Shown here: in pieces, positions 11,846-25,395 of the stretch
Position numbering within the stretch: the first letter of the stretch is position 1
Layout of the letters: every line of letters begins with the position of its first letter
Origin: Ananas comosus
Lineage: Eukaryota; Streptophyta; Magnoliopsida; Poales; Bromeliaceae
Assembly: GCF_001540865.1 (NCBI RefSeq)
Contig: NC_033633.1
Location: 5,578,046 to 5,642,045 of the forward strand
Direction: 5' to 3'
DNA length: 64,000 bases
Program-made: the position numbers and the translations under genes
Notes under the pieces: generated by a model
Seen by the model: only the letters and a program-made list of their open reading frames with translations
What the model was told of the DNA's origin: nothing
Database searches by the model: none

Positions 11846-14800
11846 ACACTTCCGACTCAAAAAAAGATATATTTAAACTGTAACAAAATTTACAATAACA
11901 CACGAAAGATTACAATTTGAACGAGCAGTTAAAAATCACTGTTTCCTAAATTTTATTTTAAAAATGCGCTAATAATGAAAAGTGAATTTCACTTATCATT
12001 GAGCCCAAAAGCCCTCTCCGGTAACACGCTCTACCGAAGACCGCACATAGCCTGAGGCAAGTGTCACTAGGTTATCGAGCAAAAGTTGACAGACTTATAA
12101 GGTCTGGGAAACCGCGACTGCCTAGCACCAAAACTGCGTACTAAAAACTCTTGTATTCTAAAATAACGTTTCACCCAAAAACAAGAAATAGCAAAGACGA
12201 AAAATTTCAAATGGCAACGAGACAAAACGCACACCTGGGAGCCCGTCCCTGGTAAAACACTCTCTTACGAACGTAGCTCCCTGAAACCGGCGTTAAACCG
12301 ATTCAATCCCCTAAACTTCCGCTAATAATCAAATAAATATTTTCAACGAAAACTCCACAACCTTCTCCCAAACAAAACAGCACTTAGCCGCTGGCAAGAT
12401 TACTTTGTTTTAGTATCCAAACTACCAGACCGTCAAAACCTTCGCAACCGCGCTAGGGAGGCATTTAAGTTGCTTAGCTAGCAGGCTTTAACACGCAAAT
12501 AGCTCCTACCCTACAAAAACGTTTTGCCCATAAAAACATTTTGTAGGTTATAAAATACATGACAAAGTGCTCCTTAACGTACACCTCTACGTAATCGCGC
12601 AAAATGTGTACGGGACTCCCTGAGTTCAAGTTTAAATCTCAAAAGCCCCCCAAAAGCCGTTAATATATAAAACATATATACATATCAAATCCCAAGGAAA
12701 GAGAACTTGGGATTGGGATTGGAGGGGGAGAGGAGAGGGCTCGAGACCGGTGGCAGAGTGGTAAGAGACCGTGGCGGCGCACGGAGGGGCTGACGGCCGC
12801 TGGGAGGGGTCCGGCCGGTTTGGATGACGGTGGAAAGAGAGAGAGAAAGAGTTCGAGAGGGAGAAGTAGAGAGGGAGAGATCTGGGCTGCGCTGGTCCCC
12901 TCGGCACGGACACACCTAGGAGAAAGGGGGTAGAGGACCTGGAGGCCGCTGGTGGAGGCCGGTAGGGACACGGCGGTCTTCGGCGGCGTCGGCGGCGAAA
13001 AGGGCAAACCACGTCAAAAACCGTGACCGTCGACTCCGATGAACTACGCGGCGACGGTGACGGCGTCGGGAGTCGGCAGTGGCGGTGGGAGTCGGCGGCG
13101 GCAGCGGAGGGAGCCCGGAGTCCCCTGGACGATGACAGCAGGGGTTGGATAGGGCCGGCAGTGGCAGCAACCCTCCTCGGCGGCTCGGACTCAGGATCTG
13201 TGCCCAACCGGCATGAACGAAGGTCGCGGCGGCGGCGACGAAGGGCGGCGGCCAGTTCCACTCGTGCCACAAGGAGTGGAAGGGGCGTAGGTGGGGAGCG
13301 GGCACGCACGTAACGGTACGTCGGCCGTCAGCTGGCCTCGTTCGAACGAGGCCGGTTTGAGCTTTATCCCGTAAAGAACCCAACGAGTGACAAGGCTCTT
13401 TGGACTCCGGAGGATTAGAAGCTCCTTCCCTGCTGCTACTAACATTGAGAAGCGGCTAGTAGCACGAGTGGAGTCAAAGATTGCCCTTCCGAAGTAAAGC
13501 GACAAAGTCGTTACAGCGAGGAAACCCGGAACATAAGAACGTGATAAGAACCCGAGCCACACGAGGCGTCGATAAAAGCTACGGAACCTGTCACTCGTAC
13601 CCGAAGCGTCGCTACTCTGGATCGACAACCACGGGAGCAACCAGAACTTTAGCACGTTATCGCCACTCCAACGGAAAAATCACACAATTAAGTAATCAAA
13701 TACGATAAATACATAACAAACTCCCGAAGGTACGTTAACACTGTCACACCCTACGGAGTCCGTCGTACACTGGTGGAGCATACTGGGAGACCTGACTAAC
13801 AGGTTCAGGAGCTATGAAAGCGCTCTAGCTTGGCACAAAGCTTTACAAAAAAGCTGCTTTAACAGTCACTTTGCACAAATACTACATCCTGAGTGAAACA
13901 CCTCAACACCTAAGGGATCAAAGTAGCAACTCGGAACAACCGACCAAAGGGAATGACAGGGCTTCAAAGCCTCTGTTGGCTACTCGCTGCCTCCCAAAGC
14001 CACACCTTTGCCGTAAAAACCCTTGGGCCCAACAGTAAAGCCCACGCAAATACAAATGTACGTGGGACATGAACACCAACGATAGGTTGATGGATTTAAC
14101 CACACAAATGGATGTCGACCACTGAACCCAACGAATAACCATGGAGGGTTCCATAAAGGAATCCAATCCTTAGCAAGCCCACCTGAAAGGCTTTTAAACC
14201 GCTAAAGCCCTAACACTCAAATAATAAAAGCTCAGCTGAACTGCCTAGAACTGAACCAGAAAGCATCCAGGTTAGCTGCAAGGACGCTCGGAACCCTCAA
14301 TCCGAGAAGAGGTCAAGTCCACCCATGAAGCAAGAACATTCCTGGACTTTTGAGCTCCACGTCTAGGCTTTGAAACTAGATTTAACTAGCTTCCACTCAA
14401 ACCCTGCGAAGCCTTTCCGCCTTCCGTAGCTCTTCCGTATTTCACGTAACTCCTTCCGGAGGCTCTCTTTCAACCTCTTAAGGACGTTCACGTCCTTAAT
14501 ACGAGAGCCCCCGGCCCAGGGAGTCGGCTTCCTGACCAGGTGCATACACACCCTTTACCGTCCTTCCTCGGATGGATGTACAAAACGAGAGCCCCTGGCC
14601 AGGGAGTCACTCTCCTGGCCAGGGGCATTCGCACTTTTACCCATCTGTTTGAGAAGGGCGTCCTAAACGAGAGCCCCTGGCCAGGGAGACATCCCTCTGG
14701 CCAGGGGCATCGGGCTTTGACGGACCCAACTCGTCAGGTATCCTGTTTTTCAACTCCCCGGATAAACGTTATAACGTAATCTCCCTAATATACTCTCCCC

Positions 14801-17800
14801 AATAAGAGTAAAGAGAGGGAGAGAGGGAGTGTTGATTTGGGATTTGAGAGAGAGAGAGATCCTATCGAGAGAGAGAGAGAGTGTAGTTTCTAACTCGTTC
14901 CTCCTCTCTTCCTACCTCTTCTTCCGTTCCTCCTATTCTCGGTAGAAGTAGAAGAAGAAGAACACGAACCTCGTTCGAATCTCTCCGTTCGAAGAACCTC
15001 GAGAAATTACCACCTAAAGATCCCAAATAGAAAATATGAGATCTTAGCCAAATCTACCTTGAGATCGTACGAATTATCTCCTAATTACGTACTTAGATCC
15101 CTAAATAAACCTCATAAACGTTATCAACGTTTGGATCCCGTAGGTTTTTCCCTCAAAAACACTTATCAACCCAAACTAGAGTTAACTGGGAGACAATTGG
15201 ATTAACGATCCAAAAGGCTACGCAACCGCTCCAGCCAAGCTGCAAAGCTGCTTGGATGCTCTTCTATAGCGGCTTTTTCCGTAAAAGCCGCTACAAAGGC
15301 GGACCTCCCGGTTGCGCCGCAGGTATTTAGTGCCCTCACCTAAGGCTCGTAGCGCCGTTGATTGGCTTCTGGATATTAAAGGTCCCGGTGCTTAGCTGCG
15401 TGCCAATCCCACGTCAACGTACTTACGTACTAATCGTAACACACCTATACGTACACTTGACCTAGCTACTGAGATCTCATTCATCTCTTGAGCTATAACC
15501 TGTTAATCCTACAGCTTATCTAGCTCACCGTAGCTTGGATCACAACAACTTGGATCCCACTTAGTACTCACCGTAGATTGGATCACAATTTCTTGTATCC
15601 AACACTTACTTGGATCTCAATTTATCTAGATCCACTCACCGTAGGTTGGATCACAGCACTTGTATCCAACTTGTACTTACTGTAACTTGGATCACAATTA
15701 TTTGTATCCAGCCTATACTTACCATGTCTTGGATCTCACAACCTTGGATCCAATACTGTACATCATTTGGATCTCACCTTAACTTGGATCCAACAACTCG
15801 TATTACCATCGCCGGTGTTCCTACAAGACCCAGCTTGGATCTATCCAGCTGTCGTATCCCAACCTATACCTGGGAACTATACACGTTCACCTAAGGCCTT
15901 AGGGTCCTGAACTCTACTGGAGCCATAGTTCCGATCCCGCACACGCTATTAAAGCAGCGGCTCTAACTATGGTTCCACCTAACCCACACACATGTCACAA
16001 GCGGTGGGCCTCCGAACTTGGTACCGACCCACACACGCTGCTAAAGCGGCGGTCTACCAATTCGGCTAACACTTAGTCCGGCGGTCCACTGAACTCAGGC
16101 AAGTCGCACACGCTACTAAAGCGGCGATACCCCGATTCAGTGCCTCCCGCCAACCGACTCCACGTCGGTCGTGCACCATCAGGCGTCTACTAATTGAACT
16201 CCGGCTCAGCTCACCTATCGAACCTATCCCATCACCTTTGGAATATTCGATCACTATTTCCGTTCTCTATTCCACTATCACTGGAATACTCGTTCACCTT
16301 GAACTTAACACTTGATTCCATCATCTTGGAATCTCCGATCTACTGAACTCGATTTCTATCGTTTCAACTCTCATCTTAGTTATCTAGATGATCAACAACC
16401 AATTACAAGTATGACGTACAACGCGCCGTATTATAGACAATCAACGTAATATTGTTCTACTATATATATAGATATCTACAAAAACCTGATTGTACTAACG
16501 TCACGGAGGAACCTGGATAACCAGCTCGAGAAAGGAACCCACCCTTGGTACCTCAACCAAGAGTGGGGTGCAACAAAACCTCACAATGTCCAAACGTGCA
16601 CTCGCCGCGCCGCCACACTCCGTTCCCGTATCGAGGCATCTATCGCGGGATGTGTCTCTGGTCTCTATGGCCATGGGGCTCATCCGTATCGGATCCCCAT
16701 CTCCCTTTACTTTTCTTGTACTACATGATTTTGAACATTTATTTATTAACATTATTAGCCTAACATAAAACCTTCAAGTTACATTTGTTTAACATAATAC
16801 ACCTGAAACTCTTACTTACGGACATTATCGTTTATCAAAATACAAAAACTATGAAGAAATACGTTAGGAACTAACTTTACACAAGGACCAACCTTGAAGT
16901 ATGTAACATAACTAACGCTGCGGACCTTGCATGTCCCCTCTGAGACATGTGCCATGTCCTTTTGGGACAGGCAAGCCGCGACAGCCGCATGGGCTTGAGC
17001 TGGTTTTTCCGCCCAGCGCCCCGCACTGTCAAGGCCTCAGCCATGTTATTTGATCGAGCCACTATAGAGAGAAAAAGGAAAGAGGAACGTACAATACCTA
17101 TTCACACAAAGGTGATCTGAAGGTCAATAATAAGAGATGAAGTAGGAACGTATACTATCTCCATCTCACCACACCACATAGGACGTACTAGAATTCCACT
17201 CTGGACTAACCAGTCACAACTAACCGAGTCACTAGGCTCGCTAGAGAACCTGAACACAATCAGCAACGATAAGAGCCGAACAACAGCAGGACACCTAACT
17301 CGTAAAACGTAGTTAGCAGTGTTGAGTAAATCGTGAAGTGCTTGTGGCCGCCAAACCGGTTACACCCCCCACAAAAAAAAGCTTTTTCATCAGCAGATGA
17401 TGTGGGCACTCGGAGAACGGTCCATGAACGTCTCCAACACACGAACACCCACTCGTATGACACTGTATCGGACGCTAGGCGACTAAATATCCCGTATCAC
17501 TAACCCAAAGATCAAATAGATATCAACTACGTATACGAATAATAAACATCATCGTCATCAACAAGTATGGACACGTATGGAATAAACGTAATAAGCAACG
17601 ATATGAACTATATATATCCCGCTCGTATGACACTGCATCGAACACTAGACGCCTAGATATACCGTATCACTAACCCAAAAATCAAATAGATGTCAACTAC
17701 GTATACAAGTAATGAGTCATCGTCATCAACAAGTATGTACAAATATGAACAAAAGGTAATAAGCAATGACAGAACTATATATGTATAGATAGACAACGAG

Positions 17801-18642
17801 GAGGAAACGGCCACTCATGCGGAGCGGAAGCAGCCGAACGTCATGGGTGATCCTCCCATCTGTACAAATGTACAAGAGTGGGGATGGTTAAAAGTCCACT
17901 AGAGCCACCACCCTCAGCCCTGCCACACACTCCACGCTATCGATCACTCGATATCTCCAAGGCTGGTGAGTAGCAAGCCAATACCAACAATACAGAACTG
18001 GAAAGAAACATATAACCAATTATTTTATCTCAATACACCAAATCAATGAGTTAATAGATAACAAACTAACGGCCTGAACCACCAAAAACTTATAACACTT
18101 ACTAACAAATAAGGGTTATTAAGTCCTACTATTTACACCAAAATAGCGAGCACCAAAAGATAGGGAGCGCCATCGACCGAAAGGTTTTCTTTCAAAGGCA
18201 CACCCTTTGTCAAAGATTTCCTAAAAGCTTATATAGCTATAGATCACAAAAATTTATCTCAAAGGCCCATCTTTTGTGAAAAGTTTCTTATTTTAACTAG
18301 CAACATACACGTAATCGTAGTAGGAAACGGATTCCTCACAAATCTCGTACGTAGTAGCATTCCTACCAATCGACTTACCAACAGACTGTAAGCGTAACAT
18401 ATACGACAAACACGCTTACCTACTCACACAACAACATAAACGATATACTCATGCGGCACGTCTATGTCCTTTCTGAGACAGTCACACTTGTCTCTCTAAA
18501 GACATAGATACCGCCCAGACAATGCAGAACCCCTGTTCAACATTAAAGTTTTTTTTATATATACCCGTAAAAGCGACTGAAACAAAGTTTGATCGGGGAT
18601 ACTAAGCTTTTCCGAAATATTTTTCCTGGGACCCCGTACTGT
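11846..18642. mobile_element. Solo LTR 4 (chromovirus family A/B), itself interrupted by LTR 2
   Basis: Complemented left to right it starts TGTGAAGGCTGAG and ends CTGGGGCATGACA. It matches the LTR at 34,308-39,063 along its length: the segment ACTTAAAGTGAATAGTAACT, the GC-rich middle (12.7-13.3 kb), the GAGCCTTGTTGGCTGGT box and the tail with GGAAAGACTCTGTC. The flanks read GGGGT (11,841-11,845) and GGGAT (18,643-18,647), a target duplication with one mismatch. Without LTR 2 it is about 4.05 kb. It separates the gag/linker of the Tat element from its protease. Confidence 0.83.
14284..17029. mobile_element. Solo LTR 2 (family F), nested inside LTR 4
   Basis: The printed direct repeat CAAGG flanks it at 14,279-14,283 and 17,030-17,034. 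Complemented left to right it ends GCGGGGCGTGACA, has ACCGGT palindromes at about 14,505-14,710 and the box ATGGAGTTGGTTCTCACCCC at about 16,545-16,575. Its region 15,400-15,800, complemented, matches the repeated AGTGGCATCTAACCTAGTG unit at 25,990-26,160. It is the second layer of nesting in this block and the longest F copy (2,746 bp), because of extra copies of that short unit. Confidence 0.88.
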
Positions 18643-20201
18643 GGGATGGACGTATCGACTACCAAAAAGTTTTTGATGGCGTAGTCGGTGGAATCGTAAA
18701 AGATTGACCTCGACTCGGTAACATTCGAGGAGAGGTAGTATTTAACTGAGAAGGTTAAGATAACCAAGACGGAATTTGCTTATACCATCTCGTATATGGT
18801 ACGAATGTAGTCGGCTCGAAAGAAGCCGGCTAAAAAAAACATGAAAGACAAAAAAGAGGAGACTGAGAGAGTGACGGAGTCGGCTTCTTAGGGAGAGGCC
18901 AGTTTAGAGGGAGAGGAACCCTCCGATGGATAGAGTGAATTACTAACAGAAACCGCTCCGCTAGAAGAGAAGATTAAGGAAAACTCATTTAAAGAAACAA
19001 CCGAGTGAACCTCGGCTTACAAGTTAAAACCTGAAATTGGTACCCTGTCCGAACCTTGGCGAATGAAGTATCAGTAAGAAGTATCCGGTTTTTCTGCCGC
19101 CACTAAGTACGACTAAGATTTGTAAGCCGGAGTATGAAAAACGGAGAAGGGTTACTATAGAACGAAGCCAAACGTAGGAAACGACGGCTGCGAAAACTCA
19201 GAACCAATCGTAGCCGGGTACGGTAAACTGGCCACGAAAGGGTTACACGGTAACTAGTTGACCGTATAACCATCCATGGAAATATCAAGACTCTACAAGG
19301 GAGTATTAGAGAAAAGAAAGGATGCTAGAGCCGGTTCCAACTTACGGCTCGAGCAATTGGTCACAAGCCGGCTCCTTAAGTTACACTGGGAGCCAGTAGG
19401 GGAGTTTAAGTCCAAGCCCAGCGCCGCTAGACCAGACTACTACGGTCAATCCGACCATGGAGCCTATGGAAACAACACACGGCTTCCCAAAGAGCACTAT
19501 TAAGGAAACCGACTAAGAAAGAAGCCAAAATACTAATATCATTAGTAGATACTGGAAAACCTAATAGTTCAGAAAAAATAGGCAAAAACTGAGCTGAAGG
19601 AGAAGTCTCGGTAAACTTAGTGAAAGACTTGTCAGTAGGACTAGTAAGAAGCGAAGTCCTTCTAGAAAAGTAAGAAGGCTCTTACGGTACTTGAGGAAGG
19701 TAAGGGGCATATTGAAAAAAGGGGTTTACTAGCGGAGGGTCAGTGCAGCGTAGTAAAGCCGGGAGGTGGTATACGTATCGGCTTCACGAGAAGACATAAC
19801 CGCTATAGAACCAGGTAGAAGAGAACTTGATTACGGAAAAGAACATGTAGGTGGTATAATTGGACGCTCCCTTTACCTAAGACTAGTTGAAGGTACAAGA
19901 ATAAAAGAACTAGCCGTTTATACTTGGCTGGAAGTGAATAGAGAAAAACTTAAAAAGGAGAACTTCAACATCGGTATCATGTTAGTAAACAGGACACCGA
20001 GGAACTTACTACGGTGAATGTTATAGAAAAAGAAAAATTAAGAAGAGAGCTCCCATAGTAAACAGGGAGTACCTCAACCTAAGGTGGTAGAAAATTATTG
20101 GCTAGTCTTTAATTTAGTTAAAAACAATGTAGCTTTCTCATACATATACTACGATGAACACGAAATCGAATTGATCGGAACCGACCAAATTCGTGTCACG
20201 T
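18643..20201. CDS. Tat-lineage gag C-terminus and gag-protease linker
   Basis: Read right to left. 20,150-20,050 gives SYTYSFDVTKIDLISDRLLKD. 20,024-19,979 gives the Tat-type Cys/His box YCKWHHSRSHRTNDC. After that comes a stretch with GRFIFADQ and MEVDQNPFP, a conserved gag-end signature of this lineage, open to a TGA at about 19,751. The frame resumes near 18,720 with MAQLQLENAKVADAVVF and runs into LTR 4. The first bases adjoin LTR 3 at its target site CACGT (20,197-20,201). An in-frame TAA near 20,172 marks decay. Confidence 0.84.
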
Positions 20202-22741
20202 ACATTGTATGGCTTTGGAGTCATTAATTTAAGCTTGGAACCAGTTTAACTGGTTTCACGCTCCAACCATGTGACGCTTCTCCGGCTTCCGCAGTACATT
20301 ACGTTTTTACGTAATGATCCCTGGAAGCTCTCGAAACTTTTAGTTTTAGACGTTTGACGTCCAAAACACGAGAGCCCCTGGCCAGGGACCACCCTCTCTG
20401 GCCAGAGGTTTGCGCATCCGTCGCTCTACCGATTCTTTAGCCGATTCAGGACCTTTTAGTCGAGAGCCCTTGGCCAGGGATGCTCATCTCTGGCCAGGGG
20501 CCTCTGGCCAAGATAGTTCCCTCTGGCCAACGTAGTGCGCATCGGACGCGTCAGGCGCCCTCCTCGAGAGCCCCTGGCCAGGGTCCAGCCCCTCTGGCCA
20601 GGGAGTGACGGTTTTTACGGGTCAGGCCCGTCACGTGTCTCTTTCTCAACCGCCCGAATCAACGTTTACAACGTTGTACAATATACAGGGTAGAGGAGAG
20701 GGGAAAAGTGTCGTGTGTGTGTGTGGAGAGAGGGAGAGTAAAGGAGAGGAGAGAGAGAGATCTTTAGTGGATCCCGAACTTCCTCTTCTTCTTGTTCTTC
20801 GAGCTCCTCCCTAAAAACCACCTGAACCACCCAGATCCTCGAGAAGTTGTTCTTCCTCGAACGATCTTGAACCCGGTTCCATTTAAAAATCGTTCATCTC
20901 GGGATCCCAAACCTCAAATTGGAATCTAAAACCTCAAAACCAGAGAAATCTCCAAAATCTTCTCATCATGTCGAAACTTATGGTACTTTGGGATCAAAAG
21001 AAGTACCACGAGATTACCCCCTAAAGATCCCAAACGTAAAATTTGGGATCTCTACCAATCCTACCAAGATTACTCGAAGATCTCGAATCTGTTCGAGAGA
21101 AAACGAACAAAATCTCTAGTTTTGGATCCCAAATTGTTACCCAAACCAATCCCGTGGCTTAAATCCCAAAACGGGTTCCTAAAAAACCCCCGCTTAACTG
21201 GAGCATCTTTGGGTTAACCCCCACAGGAGCTGTGCAACCTGTTGAGGCAAACTGCAATGTTTTTACAAATTCATACCAAGTACATGTTTTCCGGATTTCA
21301 CCGTGATAAAACCAACATCCAGCGCCATAGCCGAAAGCATTTCAAACCCTCAGTAGTATAAGATGCGGGTGTGCTGGTGAACTCCACCCACCACGTAAAG
21401 TTCCTGGAGTTTTTAAGGAAATACAGAATTCACAGTACAAACTTGTATATACATATATAACTCCTAGAACGTATCATCCCAATTAACGCTCGAAACAACG
21501 TACTAACACTTTAATTAAAGCATACTTTATGAACACTCTTACACTCTTAATATTGGGATACATACGTACTGTTCATTGTTCTTGGATCTTCCCAATCACT
21601 TGTTTTCACTGTGTACCTGTAACTAGATCACTCACTGTAACTACCCAGATCTTGTGAATCTTTTGTTCACACCGTAAACCGTACTCTTGTTCTTGTATCG
21701 TGGATCTTTTATTCACACCGTACTCATGTTCTTGAATCATCACATATACTGTGATCACTATCATTTCTTACGTTTCTTTTCTTACTAACTCTGTATACTG
21801 TAAAGTTGGAATCTCAAGTTCCAGTAAACTTGTACCAGAAGGAATTTCAATTCCTTACCTAACTTAAACCTTAGGAGTTACATCCTAACTAGCATGAGTG
21901 GAAAATCAGGAACGAGCTCCCTTCATCGAGGGGGAGCCCGCTACACGAGGCCTCAGCTGTAGTGACCCAGTATCGCCCATAGAGGGGTTTCCTGCCAGGA
22001 TAGCCCAACATCGCCCATAGAGAGGCCAATTTATCCTAAAACCCAACCACTCAAACAATTCCCGCTTTGGATGTCCAATCGGTTCTCTAACCCATTTCTT
22101 TAACACTAGAACGTAAGTAGTACTCGTAATATAGCTCGTAGCATAAAATATAACAAGTCCGTATAATCAACGTAAACAATCAACCAATGAAAGGAAGAAG
22201 ATAAGATAATACGGACTAATCTGGATCACCCTATCAGCCGCACCAACCAACGGCTTGGATGACCTTTGAAACAACATCAAGAGTGTGGGGATAAAGGTGT
22301 CTCGGCCCTGGTTCACTCGGCCGTCTGCTGGCGCCATTCCCGTAGCGCAGGATCCATCTCTGGCGGGCTCTACAAAATAAAGTATCAACGTATGGGGAAA
22401 ACTATGTAGTAGAAAATATAAAGCTTCTAATATCAACAATTTACTTTCCTGTACTTACTACATTTTCTTAAATAAATTATAGTTACATTATAAAACCTCC
22501 TTACCCTACATTCTTTCCTTTACTACTTTTTAACATTATTTAAGGATTCACATCAATAAAAGATAGTGACAACCGATAACGAACGGGAACGCGTTCGGCA
22601 ACACATACGAAGGCGAATACGTTTGAAATATGAGATAACTACGATCAACAATTCGGAACCCGCCTGTCCCCTCCGAGACAGGCAAGCCGCAGACAAGCTG
22701 CGAGAGCTTAGCCGGTTTTCCTAGCCTGAGCCCCGCACTGT
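20202..22741. mobile_element. Solo LTR 3 (family F), inserted in Tat gag
   Basis: The direct repeat CACGT flanks it at 20,197-20,201 and 22,742-22,746. Complemented left to right it starts TGTAACATACCG and ends CTCGGGGCGTGACA. It shows four ACCGGT-type palindrome blocks (20,370-20,610), a GT-rich and GA-rich tract (20,710-20,760) and the CTGTCCGTTCGGCG box (about 22,665-22,690). The gag frame runs up to each side of the insertion and is coherent across one copy of the target repeat. Confidence 0.9.
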
Positions 22742-22746
22742 CACGT

Positions 22747-24145
22747 AAATGTGCCAACTGCCAAGAAATGGTAGAGGCGATGTATTTAAAACTGAAGTGA
22801 TCGGCTTAGGAGACAAAGCATTTTTAATGAGCCGAGCAGAACTCAGTTCCTAAGGAGTTATTTTCTCTGTAAAAAGAGGAAAGGAAATGGGGTTAGAAAC
22901 AAAGTCGAGGTAAATCCAGCTAGGAGTAATAACGGAAAGGACTTAACGAGTATAACTCGTTGAGCCTGTGGGTTCAATTTGTCTAAACCTTTTATAAATA
23001 GAAGTTTTATTAAAAATAGAATTTTACGTCTGGTAACTTACAGTAAAACCGTTTAAGACTAAGACCAAGATTGCTTTGTTGCCGAAGAGTGATAAAATTT
23101 GGCCAAGTTCATAAGAAGTTGGCTAAGAGGACCGAAAACGATCTTAACTCCATCTAGTTGCTGACTATCAAGATCAAGACTAGATATCTTGATGAGTACT
23201 TTGTAAGAGAGGTTAAGCAGGATTAGTGTCTGTATTAACCGACCATTTGAACACATGGTTCATTTGCGGCAGAATTAATTACTGTACAATTTATTAGATT
23301 CAAAGTCCTTGCTTAGACACCGCCGGAGGGATGTAACCCCGCATTTGCGGCGGTGTACGAGTTGTCACAAAAACTAAAGTAGTGGCTTTTTAAACAGTTT
23401 AAAATCGTAAAAAGTCAAACGATCTATTCCTACAAGATGTAGATATAAACGTCCTATCCCTCTAGATTTATACCCGGTGTAACGGCCGGATCGAGGATGA
23501 GGTTTCCATAATGCTTACCGAAGGAGATAAACTCGCATATTAAGTAATAACAAGGAATTTCGTCCTTGCCCTCGAACTCCAAATCGGTTTAAGCCAGGAA
23601 CTCCTTAAGGTTTTAAAACGTGACCATGTTGTCCCAAGTAAGGAACCTGTTGTAACCCCCGAACGGGGGATTGGGATTAGGGATATAAAACCCCAACTAT
23701 CCGGCAGTGACCACCGCCCTCTCCATTAGGGGTACGATGAAGATCAACAACTCGTCTTAAATATCAGCGGTCAGATATTCGTTGAACTATTTCTCGATGG
23801 ACTCCGAAACGTAAATGATCGCAGTGATCTAAAACGTTGCGGCCACGTGGGTATCCAGGAACACTTGGATAATACCCTACAAATAAGGTTCAATTATTAA
23901 CGGGCTAAACCCGTTACAAGAGTAACCTTCGACATTATCGCCGGTTTTATCGTAGTTCTGCTCATCATGAGGCTACTGATGAAACCAGATCTTGAACATT
24001 CTAGGTTCAGTAGACAGGTTCACGGGTTCGGTTTGAACCAAGAACAACCAGACTAACTAGCGAACAAAGTGGATGGTGGCCATTCCGATGTACTGCGAGC
24101 AAGCGTAAGAGCCACAATGATCGAACCAGCAAGGGCTTTAAAGTC
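22747..24145. CDS. Tat-lineage Ty3/gypsy gag N-terminal part
   Basis: Read right to left the frame is open from about 24,144 for roughly 240 codons. It contains VETS-like leader sequence, NSAQQLEVAWGLPLPPP, then SPYPANIDVEHPYL (about 23,460). A TGA follows near 23,405, then KFDKFFGDEIKNTVEHVAAF and TDSFLKLRLF, then TAFTWYTSLP (about 23,260-23,240). These are the defining segments of the retrotransposon gag domain of Tat-type elements. Two more stops follow before LTR 3. No intact start codon was identified: the frame is preceded by a TGA near 24,145. Confidence 0.88.
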
Positions 24146-25392
24146 CCTTGCTGGTCCAACATCTCCAAGTATCGCAATAGTAGTCGTAGCGAGCATTATT
24201 TATTTTACGTCTAAATGGAATTATACAGGGTGACCCGCACGGTTTTTAACGACGCCAGGCTTAGGAAGTTGACGACTGGGCCAGTTTCTAGGAGGAAGTA
24301 TCTCGCACGTTCCTCTACCTTGCCGATGCTTATTACTGGGAGCTTCAAACGCGGGAAGCATTCTAGTTTGCTAAGTCAAGTACTCCCTAGCCTGGTTGGT
24401 CCAAACAGAGTTATGTTATTTAGACCAAGCCGATTTCTCGGTTTACATGCCTGACGTGTTCCTAAAAACCAAGCCGACTTTTCGGATCACTCCGAATATA
24501 ACGACTATAAACCTTTTTGCAAATGTTCCGACCTGTTTTCTTTTTAGATGAGATGGTTGATGAGGATCTTTTATGACATCTACGCCCTCTTACTTTTCTA
24601 TTAATCATGTGATGAGGATCTTTCCTTCTTTTACGCACCTTAACTTGCCAGTGAAGGGATGAAAACACCCGGTGATGTCCAGCTAGGGTTGGCGTACTTT
24701 GGCAAACGCCAAACGACACTAAACAGGAAACAAGGGCCACGTGGTCTATGGGTTGTAGGAACCGAAAACGTCGAGGACCAACACAACACGTGGCCAAGTG
24801 GTGCACCGCGCTAAAAGAATCGCAGTTATCATTATTTGGTTTTCATGATACTACTATTAAAACAATTAAAAAACTAGAGTAGAGAGACTACCAAAGTTTC
24901 GTCGTCGTTTACTTTTACTAATCTCGGAACACGTTCCACTTTTACCTAATTTGACTTTTTTCCCAAATTGGTCTCCTATTTTACTTAATCTACATGTCAC
25001 AAGAGAAGAGGCAGCAGCGGAAAGTTTCAAACCTTGAATACTCGTGTTCAAAACAACACGAGGATTATCGTGTTACCCAAATGATATAGAAAAATAAATA
25101 CAAAGATAGAGAGCTCGAGCGCTCAAGTATCGAAGGCAGATCGATATGATAGATATCATGAAACACGAACCATGATAACTCAAAAGATGGCAATCTAGAT
25201 GCGGAAACCAGTAAAAGAGGGCAATCTAATATGATAAGTTGGTTAGTAGGTGAGTTGGGATCCCCCGGGTGATAGTAAAATTAGCCTCTAGAGATAGTAG
25301 GATTCCCGATGTACAAAAGTACGTGTTGACTGAACCATGAAATATCATCGTATCCTCGAACCAAGATAAATATCTATATATATAGTATATAT

Positions 25393-25395
<3 letters not shown>
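24146..25395. other. Non-coding leader of the Tat element and flanking repeat
   Basis: No coding frame was found here in either polarity. Complemented left to right, 25,150-25,350 contains CCGTTAGATC and TCTCCCGTTAGATTATACT followed by CCACTCAACCCTAG, which looks like a dispersed plant miniature-element end. The block between it and gag is AT-rich, with no recognised LTR boundary, so the 5' LTR of the Tat element is either missing or not recognisable. Confidence 0.4.

Noticed and set aside
12632..13655. Long Arg/Pro/Ser-rich frames on both strands
   Set aside because: This is the GC-rich middle of LTR 4 in wrong polarity; the same GC block in LTR 7 (35.2-36.1 kb) and LTR 9 (52.9-53.5 kb) also gives overlapping frames on every strand without any domain.
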